Source: Oscillospiraceae bacterium (GTDB lineage Bacteria; Bacillota; Clostridia; Oscillospirales; Oscillospiraceae). From it: a DNA stretch of 64,000 nucleotides. Below, piece after piece: positions 58,600 through 64,000 of the stretch. The stretch spans positions 1-64,000 of the forward strand of contig JAFRER010000014.1 of NCBI GenBank assembly GCA_017434755.1, read 5' to 3'. The position numbers and the translations under genes were made by a program. Every line of letters begins with the position of its first letter. Positions within the stretch are counted from its first letter, which is position 1. The notes under the pieces are model-generated. The model saw only the letters and a program-made list of their open reading frames with translations. It was not told the origin of the DNA and made no database searches.

Positions 58600-60117
58600 T
58601 TGAAGAAACGTGCGTCAGGCATTCTTATGCCGCTTTCATCTCTGCCGTCAAAATACGGCATAGGCAACCTCGGAAAAGAGGCGAGGAAGTTCATCGATTT
58701 TCTGGAGGAGGCAGGTCAGACATACTGGCAGCTTCTGCCGCTCGGACCGACCAGCTATGGAGACAGTCCTTATGCATCACCCTCGACTTTTGCGGGAAAT
58801 CCGTATTTTATCGATCCGGACGAACTGATTGAAAACGGGATGCTGATGAGGGAGGACCTTTCCGGGATCGATTGGGGCACGCAGCCTGACAGAGTGGATT
58901 ACGGACAGATCTATAACAACCGGTTCAGGATTCTCCGGAAAGCATATGACAACTCAAAAAACAGGCTCGCCGGGGAATTGGAGGCGTTTCGCAGAAACAA
59001 CGCCTCCTGGGTGGAGAATTATGCTCTTTTCATGAGCCTGAAAGTCCACTTCGGCATGGTAAGCTGGATAGAATGGCCGGAGGAAGTCCGGCTCCGGAAA
59101 AGCGATGTGCTCGACTATTACAGATGGGAGCTTTCCGATGACATCGGCTTCTGGATTTTCACACAGTATCTGTTTTTCGGCCAGTGGTCAAAGCTGAAAG
59201 AGTATGCGGATAATCACGGGATAAAGTTCATAGGCGACGTTCCGATCTATGTGGCTCTCGATTCCGCGGACGTATGGAGCGAGCCGGGCTACTTCCAGCT
59301 GGATGAGAAATATGTTCCGACAGAGGTGGCGGGTGTGCCGCCGGATGATTTTACAGCTGACGGGCAGCTTTGGGGAAACCCGCTGTATGACTGGGATAAA
59401 ATGAAAGCCGACGGATACGGCTGGTGGATACGCAGGATCGAGGGCGTGGAAAGACTGTATGACGTGATCCGGATCGACCACTTCAGGGGCATTGAGAGTT
59501 ACTGGGCCGTTCCGTACGGTGATAAAACGGCTGCCAACGGCAAGTGGAAGAAAGGGCCGGGCATGGAGCTCGTCGGGATGCTTACAAGCTGGTTTTCAAA
59601 CCTGGAGTTCATTGCAGAGGATCTGGGATATCCCACACCGGAGGTAAAGAAGCTGCTCAGCGATTCGGGGCTGCCCGGAATGAAGATACTGCAGTTTGCG
59701 TTCTACGCGGACGGGGAATCGGACTATCTTCCGCATAACATCGAGAAGAACAGCGTGTGCTATATCGGCACCCACGACAATGAGACAACTCTTGGCTGGC
59801 TTGCAAGCTCAAAAGAGAAGGATCTGAAGTATGCTGAAAAATATATCCACAAAACAGACGATGAGAGCTGGTGCAGGGCGCTCATACGCACGGGAATGGC
59901 GTCCGCATCGATCCTGTTCGTCTGCTCGATGCAGGATCTGCTGGAGCTGCCGGCAGAATGCCGGATGAATACTCCCGGAAAGCCGCAGGGGAACTGGCGC
60001 TGGAGAATGATGCCCGGTGCAGTTGACGAGAAACTCGCCAAAGAACTCAAGGATCTGACGGAACTGTACAGACGCGCCGCCGAGCCAAAAAAATCCTCGA
60101 CTAATCCTGCGTTATAA
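58600..60117 (+). CDS. malQ: 4-alpha-glucanotransferase (amylomaltase), TTG start
   Basis: 505 residues. The start is TTG at 58600, 9 bases after GGAGG; an ATG at 58595 reads only ATG-AAT-TGA, so it cannot be the start. GH77 motifs: GILMPLSSLPSKYGIGNLG, GDSPYASPSTFAGNPYFID, the nucleophile region VIRIDHFRGIESYWAVP, acid/base EDLGYPTPEV and THDNETTLGW. It rearranges maltooligosaccharides in glycogen or maltose use. Normal length. Confidence 0.95.
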   Translation: MKKRASGILMPLSSLPSKYGIGNLGKEARKFIDFLEEAGQTYWQLLPLGPTSYGDSPYASPSTFAGNPYFIDPDELIENGMLMREDLSGIDWGTQPDRVDYGQIYNNRFRILRKAYDNSKNRLAGELEAFRRNNASWVENYALFMSLKVHFGMVSWIEWPEEVRLRKSDVLDYYRWELSDDIGFWIFTQYLFFGQWSKLKEYADNHGIKFIGDVPIYVALDSADVWSEPGYFQLDEKYVPTEVAGVPPDDFTADGQLWGNPLYDWDKMKADGYGWWIRRIEGVERLYDVIRIDHFRGIESYWAVPYGDKTAANGKWKKGPGMELVGMLTSWFSNLEFIAEDLGYPTPEVKKLLSDSGLPGMKILQFAFYADGESDYLPHNIEKNSVCYIGTHDNETTLGWLASSKEKDLKYAEKYIHKTDDESWCRALIRTGMASASILFVCSMQDLLELPAECRMNTPGKPQGNWRWRMMPGAVDEKLAKELKDLTELYRRAAEPKKSSTNPAL

Positions 60118-60163
60118 TATAGAATAAAACAAAGAAATAAATTAAACAGTGAGGTAATATAAC

Positions 60164-61264
60164 ATGGCCTATAAGATTTTCGCGATCAATCCCGGTTCCA
60201 CTTCCACGAAGGTCGCTCTGTTCTACGGAGAAGAGTGCCTGTTCAGCAAGAATATCGCCCACAGTGCCGATGAGCTGAAACAGTTCAAGGATCTTTCCGA
60301 GCAATATGAATACCGCACTGAGATCATAATGAATGAACTCACGGCTGCCGGGTTCACGCTTGACGATGTCGATGCCTTTGTAGGCAGGGGAGGCGGTCTG
60401 CTTTCGATGGAGGGCGGAACCTATGACCTTGACGAGCTCGTTCTTGAGCATGCGAGGACCTGTTTTAACGGGGTTGTCCATCCTGCCTGCCTCGGACCGC
60501 AGATCGCTCATGCTCTTGCTGAAAAATACGGCAAGCCGGGCTTCGTTGTTAATGCACCAGATACGGACGAATTCTGCGATCTGGCGAGAATTACCGGCAT
60601 CAAGGGGATCTACAGGACGAGCCATCTCCATGCGCTCAATCTGAAGGAAACAGCGATCCGCCATGCGCACTCCATCGGCAAGAAGTATGAGGACTGCAAT
60701 TTCATCGTGTGTCATCTCGGCGGCGGCGTGTCCGTATCTGCGCACTGCAAGGGCAAAATGATCGACGGAAACGATATCGTCGGCGGTGACGGCCCCATGG
60801 CGCCGACACGCTGCGGAACCATTCCCGTTGTTGGAATACTGGATTATCTTGCCGGCGGCGCGGATGTGAAAGCGCTGAGAGCAATGATGATGAAGACCGG
60901 CGGGTTCCTGAGTCTCTGCGGGACCGCAGACGGCCGTGAGCTGACGGAAAGAGCAAAGAACGGCGACAAGGAAGCCGAACGCACATGGAACGGATTCCTG
61001 TATCAGACGACCAAGTATATCGGCGAGATGGCCGTTGTACTCAGCGGAAAGGTCGACGGCATACTCCTCGGCGGCGGTCTGGTCCACAATAAGGATCTTG
61101 TGAACTACATCAACGAGCACTGCGGCTGGATCGCACCCGTATTTGCCTATCCCGGCGAATTCGAGATGGAGGCCATGGCGGCCGGCGCAATCCGTGTTCT
61201 GAGCGGAGAAGAAGAACTCAAGAAGTATGCAGGGGTTCCCGCATGGAGCGGATTTGAAGATTAA
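60164..61264 (+). CDS. buk: Butyrate kinase
   Basis: 366 residues. ASKHA acetokinase family: FAINPGSTSTKVALF, GRGGGLLSMEGGTYDLD, VVHPACLGPQIAHAL, VCHLGGGVSVSAHCKGKMID and GDGPMAPTRCGTIP separate butyrate kinase from acetate kinase. It makes butyrate and ATP from butyryl phosphate. No phosphate butyryltransferase gene is next to it, which is unusual since ptb-buk is the common pair. A branched-chain role is also possible. Confidence 0.94.
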   Translation: MAYKIFAINPGSTSTKVALFYGEECLFSKNIAHSADELKQFKDLSEQYEYRTEIIMNELTAAGFTLDDVDAFVGRGGGLLSMEGGTYDLDELVLEHARTCFNGVVHPACLGPQIAHALAEKYGKPGFVVNAPDTDEFCDLARITGIKGIYRTSHLHALNLKETAIRHAHSIGKKYEDCNFIVCHLGGGVSVSAHCKGKMIDGNDIVGGDGPMAPTRCGTIPVVGILDYLAGGADVKALRAMMMKTGGFLSLCGTADGRELTERAKNGDKEAERTWNGFLYQTTKYIGEMAVVLSGKVDGILLGGGLVHNKDLVNYINEHCGWIAPVFAYPGEFEMEAMAAGAIRVLSGEEELKKYAGVPAWSGFED

Positions 61265-61287
61265 GAGATCGGTAGATCGATAAAATG

Positions 61288-61325
61288 AAAAAACACGGGG
61301 CTGAGAAGTCCCGTGTTTATTTTGA
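61288..61325. terminator. Bidirectional terminator between buk and the TIM-barrel genes
   Basis: AAACACGGG/CCCGTGTTT stem around a 10-base loop, A-run before and TATTTTG after. Confidence 0.85.
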
Positions 61326-61334
61326 TTTGTGTTA

Positions 61335-62276
61335 TCAGCAGTAGATCGGATCAAGAACCGTATCGATGTAGTTCTTGGTGAGAAGCATGGTCGCTAGCGG
61401 ATTGGGAGTGCCGTCGGATTCGATGCCGACCCAGCCCTTGTGGCCATACTGCTTCATCAGCTTCCAGAGACCCGGGAAGTCAACGAAACCGCCGCCCGGC
61501 TCCCAGAACCAGCGTGTGCCGTCATCCGCCTGTTCAGCTCCTGCCTGGAAGCGTTCTGCGTCTGTTGCTGCTTTCTTGGTGGTATCCTTCACGTGGAAGT
61601 ACTGAACGCGCTCGTGATATTCCTTGTAGAATTCAAGAATGTCAATGCCCATGATCGACACCTGGGCGGTATCAAGGCAGTAGAATACGTATCTCGGGTC
61701 GCACAGATCAATGAACTTGTTGTGGTCGTATTTGTTTACGGCGCACCAGAACTCATTGTGGATGGAGGCGACAAGGCCTTTGTCTGCGGCCATGCGTCCG
61801 ACCTCATTCATGCAGGCGGCCGCATTTCTGAGCTGTTCATCGTTCAGCGGTCCGGTACCGTAGTACTGTCCGCAGGGCTGGATGATCAGGTTGACACCGT
61901 CGCAGTCGGCAAGTGCATCGATCGCCTGACGCTCGAGAGCGAATATTCTCTCATGGTTGCGCTTGTCCTCTGAACCGATATGATGGCTGAACATTCCGGA
62001 GATTTTTTCGATGCCGCGCTCATTCGCGAATTCCTTGAAGTTCTTCATGCTTCCGAACAGGTTGAGCATGGTGGGGACGGTGAAGATCATGATCTCAATG
62101 CCCTTGAAACCTGCTCCGGCATGATAGCGGAGGACCTTATCCCAATCCTGGAAATAGTAGGAATCATCAAAGTCGCCCATGAACCATTCGTTGAAGTTGG
62201 TCACTTTTTTGAAGTTGATGTTGCCCCACTGATTCATCATGTAGGAATAGTTGATATTTCTTTCACTTGTATTCAT
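61335..62276 (-). CDS. Sugar-phosphate isomerase/epimerase-like TIM-barrel protein (first copy)
   Basis: 313 residues from the ATG at 62276 behind GGAGG. AP-endonuclease-2-type barrel: GFKGIEIMIF, GMFSHHIGSEDKRNHERIF, LVASIHNEFWCAV, FYCLDTAQVSIMGID, VQYFHVKDTT and GWVGIESDGTPNP give the metal ligands His, Glu, Asp and His. Likely an isomerase, epimerase or dehydratase of a sugar or inositol. It lies 4 bases after its paralogue and downstream of xylA. Confidence 0.88.
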   Translation of the reverse strand: MNTSERNINYSYMMNQWGNINFKKVTNFNEWFMGDFDDSYYFQDWDKVLRYHAGAGFKGIEIMIFTVPTMLNLFGSMKNFKEFANERGIEKISGMFSHHIGSEDKRNHERIFALERQAIDALADCDGVNLIIQPCGQYYGTGPLNDEQLRNAAACMNEVGRMAADKGLVASIHNEFWCAVNKYDHNKFIDLCDPRYVFYCLDTAQVSIMGIDILEFYKEYHERVQYFHVKDTTKKAATDAERFQAGAEQADDGTRWFWEPGGGFVDFPGLWKLMKQYGHKGWVGIESDGTPNPLATMLLTKNYIDTVLDPIYC

Positions 62277-62280
62277 TCTA

Positions 62281-63255
62281 TCAAACCTCCTTGGTGAGAT
62301 TTGTCCAGAATGTGCGGGTACGGAGGACCGCACGCGGGACGTTGGTGGTATATCTCGGCTCCAGAACTACATATCCGTCAAAGCCTTTGTCCTTGAGCAT
62401 CTTGTAAACAGCAGCAAAGTCTATGGATCCAAGTCCGAGATCTCTGTAGAGGCGCTGCTGCTCACCGGCCTGAGGATACTCGGGAGTGGTGCTGGCATAG
62501 GTATCTACGGTGTCGACATAGGATGTGTCATTGAGGAAGACGCAGCCGAGGTTGTCAAAGTACTGGCTGATCTTCTCGAGCGGATCGACGCCGGCGATCT
62601 TGAGCATGGCAGTGCTGGCGGTATAGCCTACGAATTCCTTGTTGAGCTTTTCAAAGAAGGTGTCTATGTAATTTCCGCGGGCGAGAGTCCAGAATTCGTT
62701 GGTAACACAGGTGCGGATGCCCTTCTTCGCGGTCATCTCACCGATCTTGTTGATGCACTCGGCTGCCTTGTCTGCAAAAGCCGCAAATGCTTCGGGAGAG
62801 TCGCCGATATTTGCTTTCAGGGCACCGATGGCGGGTGTGGGAGAAACGTTCAGGTACTTGCCGTCCAGACCGACGAGTTCACTGGATGCGTCATCGGCGT
62901 GATCAAACAGGATGGTGAACAGGTCTTCGAATTTTGCCCCGCTCTCGAACATGTCGGCGAGAACGGCCTGTGCGGAGATGTTGAAGGAACTGACATTTTT
63001 GATTCCGCGGTCATTCAGGAAATTGAGATAACCTTGAGCGGAGCCGTACTTGGTGTTAATCGCGAGGGTGCAGCGGGGAGCGCCGCCTCTTCCGACGTTG
63101 AACTGGTTCGGAACAAGCGTGAGAGAGATGGAGTCGAAACCGGTCGCTGCGGTCCAGTCCGTGAGATTCTCCCAGTACCACTTGTAATTCAGATACATAT
63201 TGTCGGCAAGGCTGGAGTACATGTTTACAAGTTCAAAACTTAAAGCAGTTTTCAT
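62281..63255 (-). CDS. Sugar-phosphate isomerase/epimerase-like TIM-barrel protein (second copy)
   Basis: 324 residues. Distant relative of the neighbouring barrel: TGFDSISLTLVPNQF, IKNVSSFNISAQAV, IRTCVTNEFWTL, VFLNDTSYVDTVDTYAS and GYVVLEPRYT. Some metal-ligand positions differ (for example SIHNEFW becomes CVTNEFW), so the activity may have changed. Cotranscription with xylA is likely, though a hairpin intervenes. The two may act as a hetero-complex or on successive substrates (inference). Confidence 0.82.
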   Translation of the reverse strand: MKTALSFELVNMYSSLADNMYLNYKWYWENLTDWTAATGFDSISLTLVPNQFNVGRGGAPRCTLAINTKYGSAQGYLNFLNDRGIKNVSSFNISAQAVLADMFESGAKFEDLFTILFDHADDASSELVGLDGKYLNVSPTPAIGALKANIGDSPEAFAAFADKAAECINKIGEMTAKKGIRTCVTNEFWTLARGNYIDTFFEKLNKEFVGYTASTAMLKIAGVDPLEKISQYFDNLGCVFLNDTSYVDTVDTYASTTPEYPQAGEQQRLYRDLGLGSIDFAAVYKMLKDKGFDGYVVLEPRYTTNVPRAVLRTRTFWTNLTKEV

Positions 63256-63287
63256 CAGGTCACTCCTAATTAAAGATTAAAAACACT

Positions 63288-63318
63288 CCAAAGATCCGGG
63301 CTTTGTCCGGATTTTTGG
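63288..63318 (-). terminator. Hairpin behind xylA
   Basis: CCAAAGATCCGG pairs with CCGGATTTTTGG around GCTTTGT. It sits 43 bases past the xylA stop with only a weak T-run on minus, so read-through to the two barrel genes is likely. Confidence 0.55.
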
Positions 63319-63361
63319 AATTGGATGCATGAACGGTGTCCGTTCAAAGCAGATCAGATGA

Positions 63362-64000
63362 TCAGAGGCTGAAGAGAACGGAGTTGATGATCTCCTGGAG
63401 ATATTCTTCACGGCCGGAGGGAACCTTGGTATCCCAGCAGTCGCCGGCAACTGCCTCGAGCTGATCGAGAGTGCACTTGTCGCCAAGGATCTGCTCGCCA
63501 AGAACGCTCTTCCAGCTGGAGTATCTCTCCTCAACGAACTTGTCGATGCGGCCGTCTTCGATGAGAGCGGCTGCAGCGCGCAGGCCGAGAGCAAAGCTGT
63601 CCATGCCGAGGATGTGAGCATAGGCTATATCTTCCGGCGTGTAGGACTGACGGCGTACCTTGGAGTCGAAGTTGAGTCCGCCTGTGGTGAAGCCGCCGGC
63701 CTTGATGATCTCATACATGGCCAGTGTGCAGTCGTAGACATTGGAGGGGAACATGTCGGTATCCCATCCGAGCATATCGTCGCCCTGGTTGGCGTCGACG
63801 GAACCGAACATGCCGTTGATGGCGCTGGTTCTGAGCTCGTGCTGGAAGGTGTGCATAGCGAGAGTGGCGTGGTTGTTCTCGATGTTCATCCGGAAGTCAT
63901 CGGCAAGGCCGTTGGCTTTCAGGAAACCGATGGCGGTGGCGGCGTCAAAGTCATACTGGTGCTTGGTCGGCTCTTTCGGCTTGGGCTCAATGTAGAAGAC
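63362..64000 (-). CDS. xylA: Xylose isomerase, 3' part (start outside window)
   Basis: The frame is open to base 64000; 212 residues are visible. [59 protein letters not shown] and [16 protein letters not shown] are the conserved metal-site and substrate-site blocks of class II xylose isomerases. Catalytic Lys and Glu ligands in this half are present. It converts D-xylose to D-xylulose (also glucose to fructose). The stop at 63362 is followed by two TIM-barrel genes on the same strand. Confidence 0.96.
   Translation of the reverse strand, partial: VFYIEPKPKEPTKHQYDFDAATAIGFLKANGLADDFRMNIENNHATLAMHTFQHELRTSAINGMFGSVDANQGDDMLGWDTDMFPSNVYDCTLAMYEIIKAGGFTTGGLNFDSKVRRQSYTPEDIAYAHILGMDSFALGLRAAAALIEDGRIDKFVEERYSSWKSVLGEQILGDKCTLDQLEAVAGDCWDTKVPSGREEYLQEIINSVLFSL

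Noticed and set aside
1..64000. tRNA or rRNA genes, insertion sequences, prophage or integrase genes
   Set aside because: Looked for conserved tRNA arm patterns, transposase motifs and terminal repeats; nothing supportable was found.

Overview
The window looks like chromosomal DNA of an anaerobic, fermentative, probably gut-dwelling member of the Clostridia (Lachnospiraceae or Oscillospiraceae-like). The clues are moderately GC-rich DNA with strong AGGAGG-type ribosome sites, perfect TTGACA-N17-TATAAT promoters, the Firmicute order infC-rpmI-rplT, butyrate kinase, xylose isomerase, corrinoid methyl-transfer genes, MBG-repeat surface proteins and several radical-SAM proteins. I saw no rRNA, tRNA, CRISPR array, insertion sequence or prophage. 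The genus is inference.

Layout. 1-2952: 3' part of a giant repeat surface protein. 3182-19414: a signalling and pilus block. It has two hybrid histidine kinases transcribed divergently (one fused to an amino-acid-permease domain), a REC-GGDEF-EAL protein, a transglutaminase-like lipoprotein, a compact type IV pilus/type II secretion-like operon (PilC/GspF, pseudopilin-like small proteins, a PilT-type ATPase), a BTAD regulator with a degenerate GGDEF-like tail, a membrane diguanylate cyclase and a free Hpt protein. 19631-24338: zinc-ribbon membrane protein, divergent NAD-dependent DNA ligase, cysteine desulfidase-like enzyme, ECF sigma factor. 24316-25940: the most novel piece, a minus-strand operon with a double-glycine-leader peptide carrying two Cpl-7 (CW_7) wall-binding repeats, a HECTH putative metallopeptidase, a 69-residue peptide with an AAGG motif and the ECF sigma factor.

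26103-34681: small acidic protein, proC, a partner-switching pair (phosphatase-kinase and STAS), moaA-moaC-mogA/moaE for molybdenum cofactor, a cysteine-rich membrane-anchored protein paired with a radical-SAM protein, and an MFS transporter. 35022-38538: mgtE, deoC and the infC-rpmI-rplT operon with leader attenuator and AUA start. 38687-48393: a long plus-strand run of small accessory genes (methyltransferase, Vat-like acetyltransferase, P-loop kinase, a TetR-controlled NSR-like lantibiotic-resistance protease with an ABC exporter, Ntn hydrolase, GyrI-like protein, phosphatidyltransferase, two GNATs, HEAT protein).

48454-53552: a divergent corrinoid methyl-transfer locus: a methyltransferase fused to its corrinoid protein, a DUF2284 protein, a RACo-type reactivase and a homocysteine methyltransferase. 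These could together move methyl groups from an unknown donor to homocysteine. 53715-61264: DUF1002 secreted protein, AlkD-like repair protein, VOC protein, phosphopantetheinyl transferase, flavoprotein, MBL hydrolase, malQ and buk. 61335-64000 (minus): two sugar-phosphate isomerase/epimerase-like TIM barrels downstream of xylA, which runs off the window edge.
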